Part shown: in pieces, positions 8,982 to 17,685 of the stretch | Layout of the letters: every line of letters starts with the position of its first letter | How positions within the stretch are numbered: the first letter of the stretch is position 1 | Source of the DNA: Burkholderia seminalis DSM 23518 | GTDB lineage: Bacteria > Pseudomonadota > Gammaproteobacteria > Burkholderiales > Burkholderiaceae | NCBI RefSeq assembly: GCF_902832885.1 | Contig: NZ_CADFDK010000001.1 | Span: forward strand, 558,001 to 622,000 | DNA: 64,000 bases | Direction: 5' to 3' | The notes under the pieces: model-generated | The model's database searches: none | What the model was told of the DNA's origin: nothing | What the model saw: only the letters and a program-made list of their open reading frames with translations | Translations under genes and position numbers: made by a program

Positions 8982-10038
8982 TCCCGCGTGCGCGCCGTCG
9001 CCTTCGCCGTGGCGGCGTACCTGGCAGCGCTTTCGCGCGCAGCCGCTCGGCCATGCGAGCCTCGTGATCTTCGTCGTGCTGTTCGCGCTCAGCCTGTGTG
9101 CCGATGGCCTGTCGAACGACCGGCCGCTGCTCGTGCGCTACGACGGGCACTATTATTTCCCGATCGTGAAGGACTACCCGGAGACCGAGTTCGGCGGCGA
9201 CTTTCCCGCGAAGACGAACTACCTCGATCCGTACATCCGTGCGAAGCTCGAGTCGCACGGCAATTTCGCGATCTATCCGCCGAATCGCTATCGCTACGAC
9301 ACGATCGACTACTTCGCGTCGCGGCCGTATCCGGCGCCGCCGTCGGCGAGCAACTGGCTCGGCACCGACCAGTTCGGGCGCGACGTGCTCGCGCGGCTGC
9401 TGTACGGCTTTCGGCTGTCGGTGCTGATGGCGTTCGCGCTCACCGTGTCGGGCGTGCTGGTCGGCGTGCTGACGGGGGCGCTGCAGGGCTTCTACGGCGG
9501 CCGCACCGACCTGATCGGCCAGCGCCTGATCGAGATCTGGAGCGCGCTGCCGGACCTCTACCTGCTGATCATCTTCGCATCGATCTTCACGCCGTCGCTG
9601 TGGCTGCTGTTCATCCTGCTGTCGATGTTCGGCTGGCTCGTGCTGTCCGACTACGTACGCGCCGAATTCCTGCGCAACCGCATGCTCGATTACGTGAAAG
9701 CGGCCCGCACGATGGGGCTGACGAATGCGCAGATCATGTGGCGTCACGTGCTGCCGAACAGCCTCACGCCGGTGATCACGTTCCTGCCGTTCCGGATGAG
9801 CGCCGCGATCCTGTCGCTGACGAGCCTCGACTTCCTCGGTCTCGGCGTACAGCCGCCGACGCCGAGCCTCGGCGAGCTGCTTCAGGAGGGCAAGAACAAC
9901 CTCGATGCGTGGTGGATCTCGATCTCCGCATTCGCCGCGCTGGTGGTGACGCTGCTGCTGCTGACGTTCATGGGCGACGCGTTGCGCAACGCGCTCGACA
10001 CGCGTGCGCGCGGCTCGGCGTTCGGCGGAGGGCGATGA
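8935..10038 (+). CDS. yejE: YejE-type ABC transporter permease
   Basis: A 367-aa permease of the DppC/YejE class. A first membrane helix at about residues 40-58 is followed by a long periplasmic loop typical of YejE (GGDFPAKTNYLDPYI, then an NRYRYDTIDYFAS segment) and the NWLGTDQFGRDVLARLLYG motif. The EAA coupling loop is AARTMGLTNAQIMWRHVLPN. The start overlaps yejB by 47 bases and the stop overlaps the yejF start (ATGATG with TGA inside), so yejBEF form one translationally linked unit. It pairs with YejB to form the membrane channel. Confidence 0.93.
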   Translation: MSSSTPVSSSAAWTTDPACAPSPSPWRRTWQRFRAQPLGHASLVIFVVLFALSLCADGLSNDRPLLVRYDGHYYFPIVKDYPETEFGGDFPAKTNYLDPYIRAKLESHGNFAIYPPNRYRYDTIDYFASRPYPAPPSASNWLGTDQFGRDVLARLLYGFRLSVLMAFALTVSGVLVGVLTGALQGFYGGRTDLIGQRLIEIWSALPDLYLLIIFASIFTPSLWLLFILLSMFGWLVLSDYVRAEFLRNRMLDYVKAARTMGLTNAQIMWRHVLPNSLTPVITFLPFRMSAAILSLTSLDFLGLGVQPPTPSLGELLQEGKNNLDAWWISISAFAALVVTLLLLTFMGDALRNALDTRARGSAFGGGR

Positions 10039-11672
10039 TGGCGAACGCGTTGCTGCAGATCGACGGGTTTTCGGCGCGCTTCGGCGCGAAGCCCGCGGTG
10101 CGGGACCTGAGCCTGTCGATCGGCCGCGGCGAGCGTGTCGCGCTCGTCGGCGAATCGGGGTCGGGCAAGAGCGTGACGGCGCTGTCGATCCTGCGGCTCG
10201 CGCAACAGGCGGCGCTGTCGGGACGGATCCTGTTCGACGGCGAGGACCTGCTCGCGAAGACCGAACAGCAGATGCGCGGGATTCGCGGCGCCGACATCGC
10301 GATGGTGTTCCAGGAGCCGATGACCGCGCTGAATCCGCTGTATACGATCGGCAAGCAGATCGCCGAGAGCCTGCGGCTGCACGAGGGGCTGCGGCCCGGC
10401 GACGCACGCGAACGCGGGATCGCGCTGTTGCGGCGCACCGGGATTCCGGAGCCGGAGCGGCGCATCGACAGTTTTCCGCATCAGCTGTCGGGCGGGCAGC
10501 GCCAGCGGGCGATGATCGCGATGGCGCTGGCCTGCCGGCCGCGGCTGCTGCTGGCGGACGAACCGACGACGGCACTCGACGTGACGGTGCGCCAGCAGAT
10601 CGTCGATCTGCTGCTCGAACTGCAGGAGCAGGAAGCCGCCGCGCGCGGCATGGCCGTGCTGCTGATCACGCACGACCTGAACCTGGTGCGGCGCTTCGCG
10701 CAGCGCGTGGCCGTGATGGAGCAGGGCGTGCTGGTGGAGACGAACACGACCGATGCGCTGTTCGCCGCGCCGCAGCATGCGTACACGCGCCGGTTGCTCG
10801 ACAGCGCGCCGCAGCGGGCCGTCGAGCCCGTCGCGGCCGCGGCGCGGACGATCCTCGACGTGCGCGATCTCGCGGTCGACTACCGCATCGCGGTGAAAGG
10901 CTGGCGCGGGGCGCTCGGCAAGACGACGTTCCGCGCGGTGCACGACGTGACGCTGTCGCTGAAGCGCGGCGAAACGCTCGGGATCGTCGGCGAGTCCGGC
11001 TCGGGGAAATCGACGCTCGCGGCGACGGTGCTCGGCCTGCAGCGGCCGGCGGCCGGCGCGATCGAAATCGACGGCCTGCCGCTCGACACGCTGCGGACCA
11101 GGGGCGGCAGGCGCGCGCTGTACGGCAGGATGCAGGTGGTGTTCCAGGATCCGTTCGGCTCGCTGTCGCCGCGGATGACGGTCGAGCAGATCGTCGGCGA
11201 AGGGCTCGCGGTGCACCGGCCGCAGGTGGCCGGGGACGCGCGGCGCGCGCGGATCGCCGCGCTGCTGCAGGAAGTCGGCCTGCCGGCCGAGTCGATGCTG
11301 CGCTATCCGCACGAATTCTCCGGCGGCCAGCGCCAGCGGATCGCGATCGCGCGCGCACTGGCGGTCGAGCCGGAACTGCTGGTGCTGGACGAGCCGACCA
11401 GCGCGCTCGACGTGTCGATCCAGAAACAGGTGCTGAATCTGCTGACGAATCTGCAAAAGAAGTACAAACTGAGCTACCTGTTCATTACGCACGATCTCGC
11501 GGTCATGCGTGCGATGGCCCACCGGGTCGTCGTGATGAAGGCGGGGCGCGTGGTCGAGGAGGGCGATACGCTCGACGTGCTGCAGGCGCCGTCCCATCCG
11601 TATACGCGCGCGCTGCTGGCGTCGTCGATGCTGGCGCCGGTGCGCGGCTCCCGAGAGAGAACCGATGATTGA
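10035..11672 (+). CDS. yejF: YejF-type ABC transporter ATPase with two nucleotide-binding domains
   Basis: A 545-aa fused double ATPase. Domain 1 has Walker A GESGSGKS, signature LSGGQRQR and Walker B LLLADEP followed by TTALD. Domain 2 has [28 protein letters not shown] and its H-loop. Both sites look catalytically complete. Each domain ends in the oligopeptide-transporter C-terminal extension ([32 protein letters not shown]). GGAGGG at 10027-10032 precedes the ATGATG start, which overlaps the yejE stop. It powers import through YejB-YejE. Confidence 0.94.
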   Translation: MMANALLQIDGFSARFGAKPAVRDLSLSIGRGERVALVGESGSGKSVTALSILRLAQQAALSGRILFDGEDLLAKTEQQMRGIRGADIAMVFQEPMTALNPLYTIGKQIAESLRLHEGLRPGDARERGIALLRRTGIPEPERRIDSFPHQLSGGQRQRAMIAMALACRPRLLLADEPTTALDVTVRQQIVDLLLELQEQEAAARGMAVLLITHDLNLVRRFAQRVAVMEQGVLVETNTTDALFAAPQHAYTRRLLDSAPQRAVEPVAAAARTILDVRDLAVDYRIAVKGWRGALGKTTFRAVHDVTLSLKRGETLGIVGESGSGKSTLAATVLGLQRPAAGAIEIDGLPLDTLRTRGGRRALYGRMQVVFQDPFGSLSPRMTVEQIVGEGLAVHRPQVAGDARRARIAALLQEVGLPAESMLRYPHEFSGGQRQRIAIARALAVEPELLVLDEPTSALDVSIQKQVLNLLTNLQKKYKLSYLFITHDLAVMRAMAHRVVVMKAGRVVEEGDTLDVLQAPSHPYTRALLASSMLAPVRGSRERTDD

Positions 11673-11742
11673 CGTGTACCGGGCGCAGCGCGCCCAGGCC
11701 GCCCGCGTGCCGGGCGGCCGAACGCCGGCGGTGCGCTGACGC

Positions 11743-14700
11743 ATGTCGATGCCGTCGTTCTTCATCGATCGTCCGGTGTTTGCGTGGATCGTCGCGCTCG
11801 CGGTCGTCGTCGCGGGCGTGCTGGCGATTCCGCAACTGCCGATCGCGCAATATCCGCGCCTTGCGCCGCCGCGCGTCGTGATCACCGCCGCGTATCCGGG
11901 CGCGTCGACCGAGACGGTCGACGGCGACGTCGGCAGCATCATCGAGGAAAGCCTCGACGGGGCCGACGGGCTCCTGTACTACGAGACGAGCAGCGACGGT
12001 CACGGCAACCTCGAGATCGACGTGACGTTTTCGCCGGGCACCGATCCCGACATCGCGCTCGTCGACGTGAACAACCGGCTGAAGCAGGTCGAGTCGCGGT
12101 TGCCGCAGCAGGTCGTCCAGCAGGGGATCGGCGTGTTCAAGGCGGCGAACACGTTCCTGATGCTCGTCACGCTGACGTCGACCGACGGCATGCGCGATTC
12201 CGCGCAGCTCGGCGATTACCTGAACCGCTACGTGCTGCGCGAACTGAAGCGCGCGCCGGGCGTCGGCGCGGCGGAGCTGTGGGACGCCGACGAGGCGCTG
12301 CGGGTCTGGCTCGATCCGCACAAGCTGCGCGAATACGGCCTTGGCGCCGACGACGTGATCGCGGCGATCGGCGCGCAGAACGCGACGGTGACGGCCGGCG
12401 CGATCGGCGACGCGCCGTTTCCGGGCGGCCAGCAGCTCACCGCGCAGATCGTCGTCAAGGGGCAGCTCGCGTCGCCGGACGAGTTCGGCCGGATCGTGCT
12501 GAAGTCGAAGACGGACGGTTCGGCGGTGCGCGTCGCCGACGTCGCGCGCGTCGAGATCGGCCGCGACGACTACTCGTTCTATTCGCGGCTGAACGGCCGG
12601 CCGGCCGCGACGGTCGGCATCCAGCTCGGCCCGCGCGGCAATGCGCTCGAAACGTCGAATGCGATTCGTGCGCGGCTCGCCGAGCTGTCGAGGACGTTGC
12701 CGCCGGGCGTCGCGATCGAGATCCCGTTCGACGGCGCGCATTTCGTGACGATCGCGATCCGCGAGGTCGTGCTGACGCTGCTCGAGGCGGTCGTGTTGGT
12801 GTTCTGCGTGATGTGGCTGTTCCTGCGCGACCTGCGCTACACGCTGGTGCCGACCGTCGTGATTCCGGTCACGCTGATGGGCGCGTTCGTCGCCATGTGG
12901 GCGTTCGGGCTGTCGATCAACGTGTTCACGATGTTCGGTCTCGTGCTGGCGATCGGCATCCTCGTCGATGACGCGATCGTCGTCGTCGAGAGCGTGCACC
13001 GCGTGATGGAGGAGGGCGTGTCGCCGCGCGATGCCACGCGGCGCGCCATGAAGCGGATCGGCGGGGCGATCGTCGGCGTGACGGCGGTGCTGACCGCCGT
13101 GTTCGTGCCGATGGCGTTCTTTTCCGGGACCGTCGGCGGTATCTACCGGCAGTTCGCGGTGGCGATGATCGCGTCGATGCTGGTGTCGTCGTTCATGGCG
13201 CTGTCGCTCACGCCCGCGCTGTGCGCGAACCTGCTGAAGCCGGTCGCGCGGCACGACGGCAGGGCCGCCGATGCGCGGCGCCGCGGCATCGGCGCACGGC
13301 TGGCCGACCGGTTCGGGGCGGGTTTCGCGCGCGTCGAGGCCGGGTATCGGCGCGTCGCCGTGCTCGCGGTGCGGCGCACCGGCGTCGTCGTCGCGGTCTA
13401 CGCGGCGCTCGTGATCGCATGCGCGCTGCTGTACTGGATGATGCCGGGCGGTTTCCTGCCGACCGAGGACCAGGGGCAGCTGCAGGTGATGATCCAGTTG
13501 CCGGCTGGCGCGACGCAGGCGCGCACGCTCGGGGTCGTCGAGCGTGTCGAGGCGATCTTGCGCGCGGAGCCGGCGATCGCGAACGTGACGAGCGTGGTCG
13601 GCTGGAGTTTCGCGGGCAGCGGGCAGAACGTCGGGATGGCGTTCGTCGAGTTGAAGGACTGGGCACGGCGCGACGTCGACGCGATGACGTTGCGCGACCG
13701 GCTCAACGGGCGTTTCGGCGAGATTCTCGACGGCGACGTCGAGGCGTCGCTGCCGCCTTCGGTGCGCGGCATCGGGCATGCCGACGGCTTCACGTTCCGG
13801 CTCGAGGATCGCGGCGGGGTCGGGCTCGATGCGTTGAAGGCGGCTCGCGAGCAACTGTCCGAACACGCGAAGGCCGATCCGCTGCTGGCTGCCGTGCATT
13901 TCGAAGACCTGCCGGACGCGCCGCGCATCGAGCTCGACGTCGATCGCGCGAAGGCGTATGCGCTCGGCGTACCGTTCGAGCGGATCGCGGGGCTCCTGGG
14001 CGGCACGTTCGGCTCGAACTACATCAACGATTTTCCGGCGTCGGGCCGGATGCGCCGGGTGATCATCGAGGCCGAGCCGGGCGCCCGCGCGACCGACACG
14101 CAACTGATGGCGCTGACCGTGCCGAACCGCACCGGCGACATGGTGCCGCTGTCGGCGATCGCCGCGCCGCACTGGACGATCGGCCCGGTGATGCTGAACC
14201 GTTACAACGGCTATCCGTCGCTCGACATCAGCGGCCGGGCGGCGGCCGGCACGAGTTCGGGCGCGGCGATGGCGGAGATGGAGCGGCTCGCCGGCGCGCT
14301 GCCGGCCGGAATCGGCTTCGACTGGGTCGATGCGGCGCGCGAGGAACAGGCTGCCGCGCGGCAGACGCCGCTGCTCGTCGGGCTGTCGGTGCTCGCGGTC
14401 TTCATGGCGCTCGCCGCGCTGTACGAAAGCTGGACGATTCCGCTGTCCGTGCTGACGATCGTGCCGCTCGGCGTGATCGGCGCGATCGCGGCGGCGTTCG
14501 CGCGCGGCATGCCGAACGACGTGTATTTCAAGGTCGGGATGATCACGGTGGTTGGGCTGGCGGCGAAGAACGCGATCCTGATCGTGCAGTACGCACGTGA
14601 CCTGGCCGCGCGCGGCGTGCCGCTGCGGCAGGCGGTGATCGACGCGGCTGCCGCGCGGTTCAGGCCGATCGTGATGACGTCGATGGCATTCCTGCTCGGC

Positions 14701-14922
14701 GTCGTGCCGCTCGTGCTGGCGACGGGCGCGGGCGCCGAAAGCCGGCGGTCGATCGGTACGGGCGCGTTTGGAGGCGTGTTGGCGGCGACGCTGTTCGGGC
14801 TCGTGTTTGCGCCGGTCGCGTTTCGTCTGGTGGCGTCCGCCGGCCGGCGCGGCCGGCAGGCTGTCGGGACGCCGCGCGACGCGCGGCGGGCGGAAACGGT
14901 CGGGGATCTGGAGGTGGATTGA
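11743..14922 (+). CDS. RND-family (HAE1/AcrB-like) efflux pump, inner-membrane subunit
   Basis: A 1059-aa pump of normal RND length. The N-terminus is typical (PSFFIDRPVFAWIVAL). The proton-relay residues are present: two Asp in GILVDDAIVVVESV (TM4), Lys in AAKNAILIVQYA (TM10), and the TM11 segment RFRPIVMTSMAFLLGVVPLV. It should export hydrophobic or amphipathic compounds from the periplasm or inner membrane. Neither a membrane-fusion adaptor nor an outer-membrane factor adjoins it, so it must borrow them or act with an unusual partner. ATG 11743 or 11749 may be the start; neither has a clear ribosome binding site. It follows yejF by 70 bases, so cotranscription with the peptide importer is possible. 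Confidence 0.92.
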   Translation: MSMPSFFIDRPVFAWIVALAVVVAGVLAIPQLPIAQYPRLAPPRVVITAAYPGASTETVDGDVGSIIEESLDGADGLLYYETSSDGHGNLEIDVTFSPGTDPDIALVDVNNRLKQVESRLPQQVVQQGIGVFKAANTFLMLVTLTSTDGMRDSAQLGDYLNRYVLRELKRAPGVGAAELWDADEALRVWLDPHKLREYGLGADDVIAAIGAQNATVTAGAIGDAPFPGGQQLTAQIVVKGQLASPDEFGRIVLKSKTDGSAVRVADVARVEIGRDDYSFYSRLNGRPAATVGIQLGPRGNALETSNAIRARLAELSRTLPPGVAIEIPFDGAHFVTIAIREVVLTLLEAVVLVFCVMWLFLRDLRYTLVPTVVIPVTLMGAFVAMWAFGLSINVFTMFGLVLAIGILVDDAIVVVESVHRVMEEGVSPRDATRRAMKRIGGAIVGVTAVLTAVFVPMAFFSGTVGGIYRQFAVAMIASMLVSSFMALSLTPALCANLLKPVARHDGRAADARRRGIGARLADRFGAGFARVEAGYRRVAVLAVRRTGVVVAVYAALVIACALLYWMMPGGFLPTEDQGQLQVMIQLPAGATQARTLGVVERVEAILRAEPAIANVTSVVGWSFAGSGQNVGMAFVELKDWARRDVDAMTLRDRLNGRFGEILDGDVEASLPPSVRGIGHADGFTFRLEDRGGVGLDALKAAREQLSEHAKADPLLAAVHFEDLPDAPRIELDVDRAKAYALGVPFERIAGLLGGTFGSNYINDFPASGRMRRVIIEAEPGARATDTQLMALTVPNRTGDMVPLSAIAAPHWTIGPVMLNRYNGYPSLDISGRAAAGTSSGAAMAEMERLAGALPAGIGFDWVDAAREEQAAARQTPLLVGLSVLAVFMALAALYESWTIPLSVLTIVPLGVIGAIAAAFARGMPNDVYFKVGMITVVGLAAKNAILIVQYARDLAARGVPLRQAVIDAAAARFRPIVMTSMAFLLGVVPLVLATGAGAESRRSIGTGAFGGVLAATLFGLVFAPVAFRLVASAGRRGRQAVGTPRDARRAETVGDLEVD

Positions 14923-15180
14923 GGGTGGGAAGCGGGTCGTTTTCGGTCGGGTCAGCGGTTGGATGGTGCCAATCCGGACGGAAATATATTATTTGACATA
15001 ATCATAATTATCGACAGTTTGGATTGTAGTGGCTAGATTGAAATGTCCGCTTTCGTGCCGCGTAAGCTGCCCGGCCGTGCGGCGGAACGGCTGGAATTGA
15101 CGACACGACAGACTCGCCGGCTGGTCGCCCGGCTATGAGAACACGGGCCTCGTGATCGATCGCGATCACACGCGGGTTTT
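14923..15180. other. AT-rich intergenic segment
   Basis: No gene is seen. Bases 14980-15025 are strikingly AT-rich for this genome, with a TTGACA hexamer at 14993-14998 but no good -10 at normal spacing. It may be a promoter zone or the edge of degraded DNA before the LuxR remnant. Confidence 0.35.
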
Positions 15181-15543
15181 TTGCTCGGCAAGACGAGCAA
15201 GTACGACGACCGCGAGATGGCCTTGTGCAGCAGCGTCTGTGCTTCGAAACGTTCCCCGCGAAGGAGGCGCCGCGTGCAACGGAAAACGAGACCCCCGATC
15301 CGCGCGCGCTTCGGCGTGCTGACCGGCAAGAACGGCCGCGGTGCGTCGACGACGCACGAAGTCGAAGTGGCGATGTTGTCGTTGAGCAGGTTCTCGTCGT
15401 GCGCGATCGGCGAGAAATTGTCGATCTCGTTCGAGACCGTGCGTGCGCATAAAAAGCATCGCTACGCAAAGCTCGGTGTCGGGTCGCAATCCGCGCTCCT
15501 TGCGTTGTTCGACGATCCGGCAAGAGCGGGTGAATCCGCATGA
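15181..15543 (+). pseudogene. Remnant of a LuxR-type regulator (HTH end only)
   Basis: An open frame of about 120 codons starting at a TTG. The last 55 residues look like a LuxR/GerE DNA-binding domain: LSRFSSCAIGEKLSISFETV, then RAHKKHRYAKLGVGSQSALL. This matches the usual I-A-x-x-L-x-I-S-x-x-T-V-x-x-H-x-x-x-I-Y-x-K-L-G-V pattern with several substitutions. The first 60 codons are Arg/Ser-rich, resemble no receiver or sensor domain, and look degraded or out of frame. No ribosome binding site is visible. It is most likely a decayed regulator, although a short intact single-domain protein is possible. Confidence 0.45.
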
Positions 15544-15588
15544 TTCACCGCGTGTCGTGGCGCCCCGGAAGCCTGCAAGCGCCCTCCT

Positions 15589-16179
15589 TCAAGCTCCCCA
15601 ACGGGTATCCAGGTCGAGCCGCAGATCCGTCACGAATGCGCGCCCCGGCTGGCGTGACAGCGTGAAGCCGACGGAACGCGCAAGGCCTTTCATCGCACTG
15701 TTCTCGGTCAGCATCGTGCCGACCATCTGCCGCATGCCCGAGCGCCGCGCCAGATCGATCAGGCTCGACAGCAGCACACGGCCGAGCCCTTGCCGCTGCC
15801 ATACGTCGTCGATCACGATCGCGCATTCGACGACCTCGGTTGCTCCGTCGTCCGTCGCATAACGCGCAACGCCGATCAACCGCTCGCGGCCGCCGGCGCG
15901 GATCGTCGCAATCACCGCGCCTTCCCGCCGGCGATCGATGCGGGTCCATCGGATCAACTCGTCTTCGGTCGGCTTGCGCGCGGACATCAACCGCATGTAG
16001 CGGCTGCGGCTCGACAGACGGTCGACCAGCTCGCGTTCGATGTCGAGATCGCCGGGCTCGATCGCGCGCAGGAGGATCGGCGTTCCGTCCTTCGCGCCCC
16101 AGATGCGCCGAATGCCGAGCGCCGGCGCGTCCTGCCCGGCCGTGATGCAGGCCTTCCGTTCGGGCGCCATCGTATCCAT
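15589..16179 (-). CDS. GNAT-family N-acetyltransferase related to the Pat/PatZ catalytic domain
   Basis: About 196 aa. The segment DGTPILLRAIEPGDLDIE followed by LSSRSRYMRLMS resembles the start of the acetyltransferase domain in Pat protein-lysine acetyltransferases, but the large CoA-ligase-like half is absent. The acetyl-CoA loop is WQRQGLGRVLLSSL. It probably transfers an acetyl group to a protein or small amine; the substrate is unknown. Three in-frame ATGs (16182, 16179, 16167) follow GGAGGGC, and 16179 has the best spacing. It is divergent from the acyl-CoA dehydrogenase operon. Confidence 0.82.
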   Translation of the reverse strand: MDTMAPERKACITAGQDAPALGIRRIWGAKDGTPILLRAIEPGDLDIERELVDRLSSRSRYMRLMSARKPTEDELIRWTRIDRRREGAVIATIRAGGRERLIGVARYATDDGATEVVECAIVIDDVWQRQGLGRVLLSSLIDLARRSGMRQMVGTMLTENSAMKGLARSVGFTLSRQPGRAFVTDLRLDLDTRWGA

Positions 16180-16182
16180 CAT

Positions 16183-16493
16183 GCCCTCCGCCTTTTCCCG
16201 CGGGTCGGGCGTGTCGCGACCGGATCGCCGCGTACCCTGCCCTGACCTTGTGCATCGATTATCGGAACGGCCGCCCGCCCGATCGATGCCTGGCGGAAGA
16301 CTTCACAGTTGGCCGCGCGGAAACAATGGGCCGGCAACGCGAAACCGGTGCGCCATGTGCCGGGTGTCATCGCCGTCACTGGCGCGGCAACTACCACTAC
16401 TGCCAGTACCTCCGCTGTCCGTGCCCCCTTAACCTTGTCGGCATCGCTGGCGCGCCGTCGCAGGCCGCGCCGCTTCGACCGGAGACACGACAG
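16183..16493. other. Divergent promoter region between the GNAT gene and the acyl-CoA dehydrogenase operon
   Basis: No gene is supported. A spaced inverted repeat, ACTGGC and GCCAGT separated by 18 bases, lies at about 16378-16407. Its arms are too far apart for a classical 18-20 bp lux box. It could still be a regulator site for the operon that starts at 16494. Confidence 0.3.
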
Positions 16494-17636
16494 ATGCCAT
16501 TTGACTGGACGCAGGAACAGCACGCGACGCTGGCGCGCTTTCGCGACATCGGCGCGGAGATCGCCGCGGCCGCGGCGCACGACGGCCGCGCGCCCGCCGG
16601 ATTCGACGAAGCCGGCTGGGCGCGGCTCGGGCACGAAGGACTGTGGGACATGATCGTGCCGGAGACGTACGGCGGCGACGGTCACGGCTGGTGGCATTTT
16701 TCCGCGGCGCTCGAAGGGCTTGCATCGTCGATCCGCCGCCCGGCGCTGCTGCTGTCGGTGATCGCGCAGGCCGGCATGGTGCGCGCACTCGAGCGATACG
16801 GCACGGCGACGCAGCAGGACCGCTATTTCGGCGCGATCCTGCGCGGCGAACTGAGTGCGACCGCGATCGCCGAACCGGGCACCGGCACCGACGTGCGCAG
16901 CATCGCGACGACGCTCGCCGAGCACGGCGACGGCTACCGCCTGACCGGCAGCAAATTCAATATCGCGCACGCGCCGCTCGCGCGTTTCATCCTCGTCGTC
17001 ACGCGCATCGAAACGCCGGGCCGGCGCAACACCGCGCTCGTGATCGTCGATCGCGACCAGCCGGGCATGACGGTGGCCGCGCCCGACCGCAAGCTCGGCC
17101 TCGACGACCTGCCCACCGGCGCGCTGCATTTCGACGATTGCCCGATCACGCGCGGCCAGCTGCTCGGCGAACCGGGCGCGGGGCTCGGCAACCTGATCGA
17201 CATCATCTCGCTCGGCCGGCTCTACTACGGCCTCGTCGCCGCCCAGGTGACGGCGCCGTACCTGCGCGATGCGATCGGCTACTGCCGCGAACGACGCAGC
17301 TTCGACAGCACGATCGATGCACACCAGTACGTGCAGCGCCGCCTCGTCGACCTGCAGATCGGCATCGAGCGCGGCACGTGGCTCGCGCGCGGCGCACTCG
17401 CGCAGTTGCTGACGGATCACCCGCAGGCGCTGATGACCTGCTCGATCGCGAAGCTGGTCGGCGCGCAGGATCTCGTCGACAGCGCGCTCGGCCTCGTGCG
17501 GCTGTACGGCAGCCTCGGCTACCAGGCCGGGCCGGTGGCCGCGTTCGCGTCGGACGCGCTGGGCTTCATGAGCGTCGGCGGTACCGAGGAAATGCATCGC
17601 AAGAACATCTTCAACCAGATGATGCGCGCCGGCTGA
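16494..17636 (+). CDS. Acyl-CoA dehydrogenase family flavoprotein
   Basis: A 380-aa protein of normal family length. It has the FAD/substrate signature TAIAEPGTGTDVRS, the beta-domain strand GYRLTGSKFNIAHAPL, and the C-terminal helical bundle (CRERRSFDSTIDAHQYVQRR, then GGTEEMHRKNIF). It should bind FAD and act on a CoA or carrier thioester. The Glu that in many members precedes the final G-T motif is replaced (SVGGTEEM), so the base may sit elsewhere or the reaction may be atypical. ATG 16494 follows GGAGA. First gene of a six-gene operon with a CitE-like lyase and PLP enzyme. Confidence 0.88.
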   Translation: MPFDWTQEQHATLARFRDIGAEIAAAAAHDGRAPAGFDEAGWARLGHEGLWDMIVPETYGGDGHGWWHFSAALEGLASSIRRPALLLSVIAQAGMVRALERYGTATQQDRYFGAILRGELSATAIAEPGTGTDVRSIATTLAEHGDGYRLTGSKFNIAHAPLARFILVVTRIETPGRRNTALVIVDRDQPGMTVAAPDRKLGLDDLPTGALHFDDCPITRGQLLGEPGAGLGNLIDIISLGRLYYGLVAAQVTAPYLRDAIGYCRERRSFDSTIDAHQYVQRRLVDLQIGIERGTWLARGALAQLLTDHPQALMTCSIAKLVGAQDLVDSALGLVRLYGSLGYQAGPVAAFASDALGFMSVGGTEEMHRKNIFNQMMRAG

Positions 17637-17685
17637 CGGCCCGCGCCATCGCCCCGCGTACCACGCGACCTACAGGAAACCACGC

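Noticed and set aside
16378-16407. Inverted repeat before the acyl-CoA dehydrogenase as a lux box
   Set aside because: The arms are 18 bases apart and the total is 30 bases, while lux boxes are 18-20 bases with the CTG-N10-CAG type layout.
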